From Lachnospiraceae bacterium (GTDB taxonomy: Bacteria; Bacillota; Clostridia; Lachnospirales; Lachnospiraceae): 44,004 bases of DNA. The notes below the pieces were generated by a model. It had not been told where the DNA came from. It saw nothing but the letters and a program-made list of their open reading frames with translations, and ran no database searches. Both the position numbers and the translations under genes were made by a program. This document shows positions 17,628-26,134 of this stretch, piece after piece (the stretch's first letter is position 1; each line of letters starts with the position of its first letter). The stretch is taken from assembly GCA_022791815.1 (NCBI GenBank), contig JAAVZU010000053.1, positions 1-44,004 on the forward strand, read 5' to 3'.

Positions 17628-17874
17628 CTCTCTAGCAATCTTAACCACCTATTCGACTGTACTCTGCAAAATACATTCATACATGCTCCATATAACGGTG
17701 AACCCCGGCTCAGCTTACTTTCTTCTTTCAGCTTGCAACTTAGGAGTGATATTCCACTGTATCTACTAGTACCGGTTTCCCACTATCACCGACTCACTGA
17801 AACACTTCTATACAGTTTACTGTCTCCATCTTTGTTTTTCATTTATATTAATGCTTACATAACAAGCATATTCA
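17628..17874 (-). promoter_or_regulatory. Isoleucine T-box leader for nudix-ileS
   Basis: The minus strand shows the ordered parts of a T-box riboswitch: Stem I AG-bulge/distal loop (CAGTGAGTCGG...GGGAAACCGGTAC, about 17770-17800), the specifier region GTGGAATATCACTCC with ATC (Ile) as the likely specifier codon (about 17744-17758), the Stem III region AGCCGGGGTTCACCGTTAT (about 17692-17710), and a variant T-box AATAGGTGGTTAAG (about 17638-17651) whose UGGU can pair with the ACCA end of tRNA-Ile. The terminator at 17596-17627 follows. T-boxes bind uncharged tRNA and allow read-through. The match to Ile agrees with ileS downstream. Confidence 0.85.
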
Positions 17875-17880
17875 TGTATT

Positions 17881-17909
17881 ATCATAGTATAAAATAGAAA
17901 AAAAGTCAA
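17881..17909 (-). promoter_or_regulatory. Promoter of the T-box/nudix/ileS unit
   Basis: TTGACT (17904-17909), 17 nt, TATGAT (17881-17886) on the minus strand; the predicted start is near 17874, just ahead of the T-box. Confidence 0.8.
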
Positions 17910-17920
17910 TGTCAGGTCAC

Positions 17921-20900
17921 TTAAGATTTCTTATATTTTTTTGTTAACAGAATACGAATACCACTACTGTCTTTCATTTCCAAGTAAATAGTGTATGTAC
18001 CCTTTTTCTTTGTATTAATCATTATAGATTGGGTACTGCTAAAGTTTCTTACAACTTTTTTCTTTTTGCCAGGATCCTTTACACTAAATTTGTATTTTAC
18101 GCTTCCCTTTCCTCCAATAGATTTTACTGTAATCTTTGCTTTTTTATTTCCAGATTTCTTTACTGTAAAACTGCTCAAAGATAACGGCTGATAAACAACT
18201 TTAATGTTTTTCCTTGTATATCCTTCAATTTCACCATTACTATTGATTACCTCTGTCTCTACCGTATAAGTACCTGTCTTAGTTGGTGTCCATGAGAAAT
18301 CTGCTTTGTTATAGGTCTTTATTACTTTACCATTCTTGTCTTTAATTTTTGTTACATACTTACAATTTGAAACAAAGGAAGTCAACACATTCTTAAACTT
18401 AATACTCTTATTTACATAATATGTTGATGTACTTGTAAGAATATCTAATGTTTCCATTTCATCAAAACCTGTTGGTGCTGATGTTTTTACTGGTACATGT
18501 GTCATCGTTGGTTTATTGGTCGGTTTTGTTGTTGAAGTTGGTTGCTTTGTTGGCACTGTAGTCTTAACTGGTTTGTCATCTTTTCCATCAGAACTACCAC
18601 TTCCTTGTGTTGGTGCTGGTGTTTTGTCTGGTTCTTTTGTTGGATTAGGTTTTTCTGTTTCTTTCACACTCTCTGTTTGAATTGGTTTTGCAGTCACATT
18701 TGTTACAACATCCTTAGTTGGTGTTGGAGATGACGTTTTTATTGGCTTTGTGGTAACATTTGTAGAACCATTGGTATATACATAAGTCACCTCTGATTCT
18801 GCTTCAAATTCCCCAGTTGCATTATCTGGTGTTTCTACTAATGTATATCCATCAATAACTGCTGGATAAGTTGTGTATTTCTTTCCTACAACACCTACAC
18901 GATAAATAGATTTTAACTCTTCACCATTTTGGTCTACATACTTAATAATAACCTTTCCTGGTTCACCAGAAGGCAATTCTGTTAAATCATTTCCTGTCTT
19001 ATCATATAACATACTGCCCTGTGCTACTAACCCTTTTACTTTATCTGGAGTGGAACGCCAAGTACCACCACTATTTGCTGTAGCCCCAAGAGAAAGAATA
19101 ATACATGCATCTCCAGCAATATCTTCACTACTAAAGGACCAATATTCCGAATCGTCATCTTGTGTCATTACCCCTCCAGGCCATACTCCATTCAATGCCT
19201 TTTCTGCTGTATCATTTGTATATACAAAAATGTTTGGTGCAGTAGGAAAGTCACTCTTCTTTGTCTTTACACAAAATACACCATCAGATACAGTCGGTTC
19301 TTTACTCCTCTGGTAAGTAAACTTCTTCTCTAACTCAGAGCCATCATCTTCTGAAATGCCATAAAGTGTAACCTCTGTTTTTTCTTCATAAGCAGTATCC
19401 CCACCAATCGTTAATACATCATCTGAGTTAAATGCCACTTTTTCTCCACCATTAATGGAATAATAAGTATCTTTTGCTTTATTTGCTCTTAATGTAATAT
19501 CAAAAGTATCAGAAGAATAGGTTGTTGCCTTATTCTTTGTTTTAGCATTGACACTTGCTTTTACAATTCCAGAACCTTGTACCAAAATAACACCTTTTGC
19601 ATCACAAGTAAAGGTTACCGTTCCTCCAGAAACTTCTGCTTTTTCTCCTGTATAGGCATCCGTAACTGTCTCACCATCCTCAAATACATCTCCTACATTC
19701 ACATCATAAGTTCCTGCTTTGCCTGGAAGACAGCATACTACTTTATCTTCATCCTCTTCTTCTAGGTTGTAGGTTCTGCTAAAGGTGTATGGTTCACTTT
19801 CTAACATTTCATGTTGTCCTGCTCCTACGGAAATATGATTATTTCTAAATTGTCCCACTTTTTGCCAATGTGACAGCACCTTTTGATCCATAGAATCCCA
19901 GTTCATATCAGTACGGTATCTTTGGTCTGTATAGTCTGATGAGAACCAAGATTCCCAACCGATTGGTCTATTACTTTCATCCCCATAATAAATCTGTGCA
20001 GCTCCTGGTGTTAATAATAAATCTGTACCTGCGTCTATCATATTGCCTCTTGTCAAACAATCATCATGAGAGGAAATATAGCTTAATGAGTTAAAAGTTG
20101 GATCACTATTAATTGCTTCTGCATAACTGCTATATGTACCTTCCATTGTACTTGGAGATCCACCCTTAGGAAATGTAAAGTTAATCATGGAATCAAATCC
20201 ATTGTCATAATAAGGGCTTCTTCCCATTCCATGTCCCCATGCTTCTCCTGTCATCCAGAAATCATCTGTCCATTTTGCACCAGGCTTGTCAGTATTATTC
20301 TCTCTCCACTCTTTTAATGCTTGTACTGCTTCTGTTTTTAAATCTTTCCATGCATCCATATCCACATGTTTTGCAGTATCACAGCGGAAACCATCTACAC
20401 CATATTCTCTTACCCAGTCAGTCAGCCATTTAATAATATAGTATCTTGCCTGCTTTTTATTTCCTGTTCGGCTAAAATATGCATCTAATTCGCCTTGTTC
20501 CTTGGACAATCTTCCTTCTTTCGTCCATTTATTCACAAGAAGCGGTGGTGTATCTCCTTCTGCAGCAGATTTTGAAGTCATAACATCTGGCAAACCACAC
20601 AAACTCATTTCAATATCACCGCCGCCTGCGGCTGTATATCCAGGGTAATCTGCTTTCACAAAAGCAGGTCCCCACCATTTTGACCATACAGAAGCAGTTT
20701 TATCCCAATAAGTTTCACTTTCTGGATCTCCACCCATTAAAAAAGTAGAATTTCCATAATAGTAAGTCTGCCAATCACCTTTTAGCGCCCCCTCAAAGCC
20801 ATAATCAACCGCATCCTGCATCGTAACATATCCCACATGGTTCATAACAATATCCATAACCACACGTATTCCATGTTCATGACAGGTATCCACAAATTTT

Positions 20901-21523
20901 TCAAAATCCTCTTCACTACCCATATTTTCGTCAATATTGGAAAAATCTAATGCCCAATAACCATGATAGGAATAATATGGGAAACCGCCTTTCTCAGGGT
21001 CTGGATATGTATTGGCATTATTACTCTTTTTATTACCTGATGTATAACCATGAATCTGCTCATAAGGTGCTGTAATCCAAATAGCATTTACACCTAAATC
21101 ATTAAAATATCCATCTTCCACCACTTCTGTCATACCTTTTAAGTCACCACCATGGAAAGTTCCAGGATTATTGGCATTATCAAGTCCTTCTACTGGTGTC
21201 TTGCCATCTGCCTGCAATCCTCTTCCATAAGAATGATCATTGCTGGTATCACCGTTTTTAAAACGGTCTGTCAATACAAAATATACGGTTGCATTGTCCC
21301 ATGAAAATTTCTGATTCTCAAGGCTCTCTGCATTATCGGCAGTGATATAGCCGGTATCATCCATAGTTACTTTAAATACTTGTATAAATTCCTCACGTTT
21401 CGTATTATCAGTTACTGCTTCTGCTTTTACAGGAGTTACATCTCTTCTTATATTCATTTCTGGTCCAGCAGCTAAAATTAATGCCATACACAAAGCAATG
21501 AATGTTCTTATTTTTTTCTTCAT
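17921..21523 (-). CDS. Secreted multidomain alpha-amylase (GH13)
   Basis: 1200 residues with an AAGGAGG site. Order: signal peptide (about 1-36), GH13 catalytic barrel and C-domain (about 75-650) with nucleophile Asp382 (VDGFRCDTAKH), acid/base Glu427 (MTGEAWG) and Asp487 (SSHDDC), a beta-rich region (about 655-740), a starch-binding CBM26-like module (about 748-845, IFVYTNDTAEKALNGVWPGG), a MucBP-like domain (about 855-917), a Pro/Thr-rich linker (about 925-1018) and C-terminal Ig-like repeats (about 1035-1200). It should hydrolyse starch outside the cell. No sortase motif is seen, so attachment may be through the basic C-terminal repeats. No sugar regulator or transporter genes are adjacent. 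Confidence 0.9.
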   Translation of the reverse strand: MKKKIRTFIALCMALILAAGPEMNIRRDVTPVKAEAVTDNTKREEFIQVFKVTMDDTGYITADNAESLENQKFSWDNATVYFVLTDRFKNGDTSNDHSYGRGLQADGKTPVEGLDNANNPGTFHGGDLKGMTEVVEDGYFNDLGVNAIWITAPYEQIHGYTSGNKKSNNANTYPDPEKGGFPYYSYHGYWALDFSNIDENMGSEEDFEKFVDTCHEHGIRVVMDIVMNHVGYVTMQDAVDYGFEGALKGDWQTYYYGNSTFLMGGDPESETYWDKTASVWSKWWGPAFVKADYPGYTAAGGGDIEMSLCGLPDVMTSKSAAEGDTPPLLVNKWTKEGRLSKEQGELDAYFSRTGNKKQARYYIIKWLTDWVREYGVDGFRCDTAKHVDMDAWKDLKTEAVQALKEWRENNTDKPGAKWTDDFWMTGEAWGHGMGRSPYYDNGFDSMINFTFPKGGSPSTMEGTYSSYAEAINSDPTFNSLSYISSHDDCLTRGNMIDAGTDLLLTPGAAQIYYGDESNRPIGWESWFSSDYTDQRYRTDMNWDSMDQKVLSHWQKVGQFRNNHISVGAGQHEMLESEPYTFSRTYNLEEEDEDKVVCCLPGKAGTYDVNVGDVFEDGETVTDAYTGEKAEVSGGTVTFTCDAKGVILVQGSGIVKASVNAKTKNKATTYSSDTFDITLRANKAKDTYYSINGGEKVAFNSDDVLTIGGDTAYEEKTEVTLYGISEDDGSELEKKFTYQRSKEPTVSDGVFCVKTKKSDFPTAPNIFVYTNDTAEKALNGVWPGGVMTQDDDSEYWSFSSEDIAGDACIILSLGATANSGGTWRSTPDKVKGLVAQGSMLYDKTGNDLTELPSGEPGKVIIKYVDQNGEELKSIYRVGVVGKKYTTYPAVIDGYTLVETPDNATGEFEAESEVTYVYTNGSTNVTTKPIKTSSPTPTKDVVTNVTAKPIQTESVKETEKPNPTKEPDKTPAPTQGSGSSDGKDDKPVKTTVPTKQPTSTTKPTNKPTMTHVPVKTSAPTGFDEMETLDILTSTSTYYVNKSIKFKNVLTSFVSNCKYVTKIKDKNGKVIKTYNKADFSWTPTKTGTYTVETEVINSNGEIEGYTRKNIKVVYQPLSLSSFTVKKSGNKKAKITVKSIGGKGSVKYKFSVKDPGKKKKVVRNFSSTQSIMINTKKKGTYTIYLEMKDSSGIRILLTKKYKKS

Positions 21524-21866
21524 TCCATTACCTCCTTAATAATTATGTCAGTTATATTGTGTTAAATCCACTCCTATTACTCATCGTTTCCCAAAAACCA
21601 GATATTCCACACTATGTATTTTATAATCATGTTCACAAAAACGTGCATACTTACATAAAATACAACCATTTATCAGAACTTTCATAGTAAATTATAACAT
21701 AAATTTGAATTTTATTCCAATCCCTTTTGTTACATTTTCTTAATTATTGTACATTTGCACAATTTTTTTATATACTTTTTTCAATATATTCTCTCATATT
21801 TACTGGAATATGCATTTCATATTTACAGATACAAGTCTTCTACTCCCTCTTTTTTTTATGCAATTT
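21524..21866. other. Intergenic region upstream of the amylase
   Basis: About 340 nt of AT-rich DNA between spoIIE and the amylase. It holds the amylase promoter and an imperfect inverted repeat TTGTACAT/TTGCACAA just upstream of it (about 21746-21762), a possible activator or repressor site. I see no clear catabolite-response element. Confidence 0.4.
21691..21720 (-). promoter_or_regulatory. Promoter for the amylase gene
   Basis: TTGGAA (21715-21720), 18 nt, TATAAT (21691-21696) on the minus strand, giving a leader of about 160 nt. Confidence 0.6.
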
Positions 21867-24164
21867 TTATTTCTTCCAAATTCCTGTCACAAGCACTGTC
21901 ATATCATCAAAAGCATCCTGTTCACATTGATTTTTTGCAAATTCCAATATATTTTGTGCAAGTTCATTTGGATTTTGACATTTCTGAGATAATATAAACC
22001 CCTGAAAAAACTGTTCTTTTTCCACACAAGGAGCTGCATCTAATACGCCATCACTTAAGAGAATAATATAGTCTCCATGATATAGTTTTTTGGAAATATC
22101 TTCATACTCCACTTGATTAAATACTCCCATAGGGAGTGTAGAAGAACTGATTGTTTCTACCCAGTTATCCCTTTTAATAAAAGCTGTCGCTGCTCCCATT
22201 TTTATAAATTCACAAACACCTGTATACAAATTTATCATAGCCATATCAAGAGTAGAAAAACGTTGTTCTTCTGATTCTAACACTAATATTGAATTGATAA
22301 AACGAATTGTTGTCTTCTCTGCTACCCCTGCTTCCAGAAATGTTTCCAGCAATTCAATCACCCATGTGCTTTCCTGACAGGCTGTCTCTCCGCTCCCCAT
22401 GCCATCTGCTAAAGACATAACCATAACTCCGCTATCCAGTCGTACAAAGGAAAAATTATCACCGGAAATATCCTCTCCCTCTTTATTCACCCTTGCCAAC
22501 CCTGTTATTGCATAAAATTGGGTATCTTCCAACAATACAATTTTTTCATATTCCCCACCAAGTACATGATGACACTCCATAGAAGGAATAAAATTCTTTT
22601 CAAGTAATGCACTGATACAGTTTGACAATTCTTTTGTGGTAACACAAACACCTTTTTTCCCTTTTGCTACAAGATGGACTTCACGGAATCCATTGTTCTT
22701 TTTTATCTGTTCAATTTTCTTTACTAATATTTGATTTCTCTTTAATACAGCTATAATTTCCTTTTTTTGTCCCAATGACATAATATCCTCTTGTATAGTG
22801 TCTCCTTGGAAATCTCGTAGCAATTGCCCCACATCCCGAAACTGTTCTGCTATAGCCTCTCTACTTTCTGCCAAACGGTTCTGCCACTCTAGCCGTACAT
22901 GAACCATTCGTAATGCCTGATTTGTTTCTTGAATATAGCTGTCCAGATAATCACACTTGTTTGCAAAATGTACTGGCAAATCTCCGATTTCTATAATTCC
23001 ACGTTCTCTTGCTGGTTGCAAAAGACAATTAGCAGTGTTATATTTTTCATGTCTAGTATATCCAAGGCATCTATTCGACTTTTCACAGTATATACAAAGA
23101 GAGTCTGTCACCTCACTTAACACCTGCTCCATATCTCCTTCTTCCACTTGAAACCGCTTACCTGCCAATTCCATAAATGCTTTGGATAACCGAAAAAAAG
23201 GTTCCGATGCCTGACTTAACCGCCTTTTTATCTGTTTTTGCATCTGTTCTATATCCTGCTCTTCTTCTGCACCAAGACTTAAATCTACAGGCATTATCCA
23301 TTTCCCTGGCAAAAACCAGAACAATACAATTGCAGCTACTACTGCCCTTACCTTTCCTGTATCCCACAAAGTTTCATCAAAATACTTTCCAAGGACAATA
23401 TACAAAAGTAAAAGGGTTGTCCCGCTCACAAATTTGCCTAGTTCCCGAAACATCCCTGCTCCAATTCCCAATAGCGAAAGAATACCCAGAGTAGCAAAAC
23501 CTTCTTCTTTAGGCAGTAAAAATAATCCTGCTATGGCACCAGCCAGACTTCCTGCTCCAGCACCATATTTATATCCAAAGAATAGTACCAAAAAAGAAAG
23601 CAGCATAGACAACAATACAAATTCTTCACTTTCCCAAAAAGGAATACCATAAATCACGATACTCCCCAAAACAATTCCCGAAATCAATTCTTCATTTTTT
23701 ATGTATGCCGCAGATTTTCCCACCAACAAACCATGTATTCCCACATATAAAATATGACAAAAAACTACTGCCAGCAATCCCTCCAGCAATATCATAATAA
23801 TATCTGTACTATAAAGCACACTTTGTCCACGCCAAAATCCTTCTACAAGCAGTACAATACTGCCACCTATCATCCCATAATAAGGAAGACTCAATTTCCA
23901 TGCTTTTTTCTCAAAATAATATACAACCCATGTACTTAGGCCTAATATAACTCCATATTTTACAACTTCCACAGTTCCATAAATACTGCCTATTCCCAGT
24001 AATAAGCTTAACAAATACCATCCTTTGGGAAGTTGCCCCTCATAACATATTGCCATAAAAAAACCAACAGCGAATGGCTGAATCTCAAGTACATTCATCC
24101 GTCCAACAAAAAAACTAACCAATAAAAGTAAAATTCCTTTCTCCCCTAATCCTTTGATTCTCAT
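21867..24164 (-). CDS. spoIIE: Stage II sporulation protein E (SpoIIE) phosphatase
   Basis: 765 residues. The N-terminal third (about 1-300) is a set of about ten hydrophobic segments; the central region (about 310-540) is the oligomerisation/FtsZ-linked part; the C-terminal PP2C-type phosphatase domain starts near 560 with SLADGMGSGETA, and carries GDYIILLSDGVLDAAP and FDDMTVLV with the metal-binding Asp residues. SpoIIE dephosphorylates SpoIIAA to activate sigma-F in the forespore and helps polar septation. It is the end of the cluster with divIC, yabQ, yabP and tRNA-Met. The presence of a full spoIIE suggests the organism can sporulate. Confidence 0.95.
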   Translation of the reverse strand: MRIKGLGEKGILLLLVSFFVGRMNVLEIQPFAVGFFMAICYEGQLPKGWYLLSLLLGIGSIYGTVEVVKYGVILGLSTWVVYYFEKKAWKLSLPYYGMIGGSIVLLVEGFWRGQSVLYSTDIIMILLEGLLAVVFCHILYVGIHGLLVGKSAAYIKNEELISGIVLGSIVIYGIPFWESEEFVLLSMLLSFLVLFFGYKYGAGAGSLAGAIAGLFLLPKEEGFATLGILSLLGIGAGMFRELGKFVSGTTLLLLYIVLGKYFDETLWDTGKVRAVVAAIVLFWFLPGKWIMPVDLSLGAEEEQDIEQMQKQIKRRLSQASEPFFRLSKAFMELAGKRFQVEEGDMEQVLSEVTDSLCIYCEKSNRCLGYTRHEKYNTANCLLQPARERGIIEIGDLPVHFANKCDYLDSYIQETNQALRMVHVRLEWQNRLAESREAIAEQFRDVGQLLRDFQGDTIQEDIMSLGQKKEIIAVLKRNQILVKKIEQIKKNNGFREVHLVAKGKKGVCVTTKELSNCISALLEKNFIPSMECHHVLGGEYEKIVLLEDTQFYAITGLARVNKEGEDISGDNFSFVRLDSGVMVMSLADGMGSGETACQESTWVIELLETFLEAGVAEKTTIRFINSILVLESEEQRFSTLDMAMINLYTGVCEFIKMGAATAFIKRDNWVETISSSTLPMGVFNQVEYEDISKKLYHGDYIILLSDGVLDAAPCVEKEQFFQGFILSQKCQNPNELAQNILEFAKNQCEQDAFDDMTVLVTGIWKK

Positions 24165-24376
24165 TTGGCTTCCTACCTTTCTATCTTCATTCTTTTGTTA
24201 TTGTATATAGAACCTAAGATAAAAAAGGTCATAATTTGTCTGTGCCTCAAAAAAATATTTAGACAAAAAGTAATATTTTTCAGCAAAAAATGTATCTCTA
24301 ATTACCGAAATTATACTTATAGTTTTATAAAGAACAAAGCGGACAAGTACAATTGCAAAACACTTTTCTATGATAT
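24165..24376 (-). promoter_or_regulatory. spoIIE upstream region with possible 0A-box
   Basis: AT-rich region of about 210 nt. Minus strand TTTGTCTAA (24259-24267) differs by one base from the Spo0A-box consensus TTTGTCRAA. In Bacillus spoIIE is driven by sigma-A with Spo0A; the same is plausible here but one degenerate site is weak evidence. Confidence 0.3.
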
Positions 24377-24405
24377 AAAAAAACAGGATATAAATTTATA
24401 TCCTG
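24377..24405 (-). terminator. Terminator between tRNA-Met and spoIIE
   Basis: A 22-nt palindrome CAGGATATAAA/TTTATATCCTG (24384-24405) followed on the minus strand by seven T. It would stop the tRNA-Met transcript before spoIIE. From here to the tRNA end (24406-24539) no other feature is seen. Confidence 0.75.
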
Positions 24406-24539
24406 CTCTCTTATCAAAAAAATTTCAAAAAATCTTCTCAATTTCTTCTTACACATTATGTAATTGTCACTTCTTCTTATTGGTTCGGAAAACTTCTATC
24501 ACATTTTTGCAAATGGTTATATTAAACCTTAAACTAAAA

Positions 24540-24613
24540 TAGCGGGAACTGGATTTGAACCAGCGACACCACGGGTATGAACCGTGTGCTCTAGCCAACT
24601 GAGCTATCCCGCC
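24540..24613 (-). tRNA. tRNA-Met (CAU)
   Basis: 74-nt cloverleaf on the minus strand: acceptor stem GGCGGGA/TCCCGCT with a G1-U72 wobble, D-arm AGCTCAGTTGGCTAGAGCA, anticodon arm CACGG-TTCATAC-CCGTG with CAT anticodon, and T-arm with GGTTCAAATCC. The discriminator is A and no CCA is encoded. Loop and stem features fit elongator Met more than initiator (a normal initiator has a C1-A72 mismatch) or Ile-CAU, though the latter cannot be fully excluded by eye. It sits between divIC and spoIIE; a tRNA-Met gene is also found at this place in Bacillus. Confidence 0.93.
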
Positions 24614-24662
24614 ATAAAATAAATTGCCTGTCTACATCATCTGTATCACACAAACAAAAAAT

Positions 24663-24691
24663 ATTATACATAATCTGTATCCTTTTGTCAA
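24663..24691 (-). promoter_or_regulatory. Promoter for tRNA-Met
   Basis: TTGACA (24686-24691), 17 nt, TATAAT (24663-24668): both boxes are perfect consensus with ideal spacing, fitting a stable RNA gene about 50 nt downstream. Confidence 0.85.
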
Positions 24692-24765
24692 CCTAAACTT
24701 TTTAAAATTTTATCCAACTTTATAACCATTACTTTATTGAATTTATTCCGCACACAGAATATAAT

Positions 24766-24801
24766 AAGTTACAGTTCAACATTTCAGTTAAACTGTAACT
24801 T
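24766..24801. terminator. Hairpin after divIC
   Basis: 15-bp stem AAGTTACAGTTCAAC/GTTAAACTGTAACTT with one G-T pair and a 6-nt loop, starting about 10 nt after the divIC stop codon. There is no T-run on the minus strand, so it may be a weak terminator or a transcript-end stabiliser. Its stem resembles the GTAACAGTTCAG ends of the repeat at 25926-26059. Confidence 0.55.
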
Positions 24802-24810
24802 AGCTTTTAT

Positions 24811-25113
24811 TTAATCTTCTGCTTCAAAAATCACTTCATTCTCATATACAAGCCCAAATTTTTCTCTCGCCATATCTTCAATATATTCTTTGCTAGTTAC
24901 ATATTTCTCCAATTCTTTCATGTCCTTTTGTTCCTCTTTCAGGCTCTTTTTCTCTTTTTTATAAGTTGCAAGAATCTCTTTTTTACTCTCCAATTCCCGT
25001 TCTAAGTTGACCCTTGCAAAACATACTGCTCCTAAAATAGCAATGGTAAATACCAAAACCAATGCCATATTATTTCTCTTAATATGTATTAATCTACGTC
25101 TTCTCTCTCTCAT
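24811..25113 (-). CDS. divIC: Septum formation initiator DivIC/FtsB-like
   Basis: 100 residues: short basic cytoplasmic tail, one membrane helix (about 15-34), a coiled coil (about 36-70) and the conserved end TSKEYIEDMAREKFGLVYENEVIF, typical of FtsB/DivIC. The family joins FtsL and DivIB at the division septum. It overlaps the end of yabQ by 20 nt, so the two are translationally coupled, and it stands in the conserved order yabP-yabQ-divIC. Confidence 0.9.
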   Translation of the reverse strand: MRERRRRLIHIKRNNMALVLVFTIAILGAVCFARVNLERELESKKEILATYKKEKKSLKEEQKDMKELEKYVTSKEYIEDMAREKFGLVYENEVIFEAED

Positions 25114-25594
25114 TTTCTTTCCTCTCTTCCTTTTTGGTATTTTTCATTCCACATACTCTTTTATTAAATTCTATTGTAGCCTTTTTCTCTGCCTTTTTCA
25201 AGTGCATTATCACTTTTTTACATATTTTCCATATAAAACGAAATGGTTTTTGTAATATTGCCAGTATTTTTTTTATTTGACGGATTATCCAACGCAAAAC
25301 CCGGCTCATGGTACATACCCACGGGGTGCTAGGTCCCACATGATACCCCCACATTCCAAGAGCAATTCCAAATGCCGAAAAACTTCGTATTGCTCCATTA
25401 TTAAATTGATATAACATTAGAAATATTACAAAACCACTTCCCAGCCAAAAAAAGTAATCCTCTAAGAAAACTTTAAGTCTGCTGTGATGAATTACGCCAC
25501 GATATATTCGTAGAAAATCATATAAGAAAAGTAATCCAATCCCGCTTGCAACAGATACCAGAAACAGTCTTACCTGAAGATATAGTGTCTCCAC
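25094..25594 (-). CDS. yabQ: Spore cortex protein YabQ
   Basis: 166 residues from a GTG start (25592-25594) behind AGGGGTG. Membrane segments at about 7-28, 44-62 and 66-85; the FLYDFLRIYRG and LEDYFFWLGSGFVIFLMLY stretches are typical of YabQ, followed by a basic C-terminal region. YabQ is a sporulation membrane protein needed for cortex formation in Bacillus. It sits between yabP and divIC with a 10-nt gap to yabP. Confidence 0.9.
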   Translation of the reverse strand: METLYLQVRLFLVSVASGIGLLFLYDFLRIYRGVIHHSRLKVFLEDYFFWLGSGFVIFLMLYQFNNGAIRSFSAFGIALGMWGYHVGPSTPWVCTMSRVLRWIIRQIKKILAILQKPFRFIWKICKKVIMHLKKAEKKATIEFNKRVCGMKNTKKEERKENEREKT

Positions 25595-25604
25595 CTAATC
25601 ACCC

Positions 25605-25895
25605 CTACTTAAATAATCTATGCCATAGGGATTCCCCATTCTTTAGATAAGTATTTTCTTCTGCATACGCCAAACTGTCTACTTTTCCATCCACATCAAC
25701 CTCTCCTCGTTCCAATGAGAGGCGGTTAACGTGAAGTTCTTCTCCCCTAAGTAAAAGCATTCCCTGTACTGTATCTAATAGGACTTCATTTGCATCAAAA
25801 GACATCACATCATTAACCCCTGTTAAAGAAATCATATTCCGATTTGTCATAATAACTTTATGACTACTGCCATTTTGCGTCAGTTTCTCCTCCAT
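25605..25895 (-). CDS. yabP: Sporulation protein YabP
   Basis: 96 residues. Characteristic YabP/YqfC motif: NRNMISLTGVNDVMSFDANE (about 18-37) followed by GMLLLRGEELHVNRLSLERGEVDVDG. It is a small spore-coat/cortex-related protein made under sporulation control in relatives. It starts with a GGGGAGG site. A structured repeat (25926-26059) lies directly upstream. Confidence 0.92.
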   Translation of the reverse strand: MEEKLTQNGSSHKVIMTNRNMISLTGVNDVMSFDANEVLLDTVQGMLLLRGEELHVNRLSLERGEVDVDGKVDSLAYAEENTYLKNGESLWHRLFK

Positions 25896-25925
25896 ACCTC
25901 TACCTCCCCAGTAATTCCTTGAAAA

Positions 25926-26059
25926 GTAACAGTTCAGCCTATAGGCTAAACTGTTACGGAATTAGGCAAGCTTCGCATTTATAATTGCCCAATTCCGTCC
26001 CTGTTCTATGTATTCTTACGGTCAGTGCAGCAAATGCACAGACCTGCCTGAACTGTTAC
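25926..26059 (-). repeat. Structured intergenic repeat, copy B, with terminal inverted repeats
   Basis: 134 bp bounded by GTAACAGTTCAG (25926-25937) and CTGAACTGTTAC (26048-26059). On the minus strand three hairpins are possible in order: GGTC-T-GTGC/GCAC-T-GACC, GGAATTGGGCAA/TTGCCTAATTCC (one G-T), and a 14-bp GTAACAGTTTAGCC/GGCTGAACTGTTAC hairpin followed by TTTTC. The first 74 nt match copy A at 16899-16969. It lies between rqcP and yabP. Confidence 0.7.
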
Positions 26060-26134
26060 CTTGAAAACACCTTCTGTGTTATCATTTCATACTGCACTCT
26101 GCTATATTATATGAAGGTTTTTTATAAATAATAA

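Noticed and set aside
21746-21762. Catabolite-response element or MalR operator upstream of the amylase
   Set aside because: Only an imperfect inverted repeat; it does not fit the known consensus well enough to call.
24165-24542. Plus-strand frame of 125 codons between spoIIE and tRNA-Met
   Set aside because: It crosses a strong terminator palindrome and runs into the tRNA; Lys/Ile/Phe-rich composition is as expected from AT-rich intergenic DNA.
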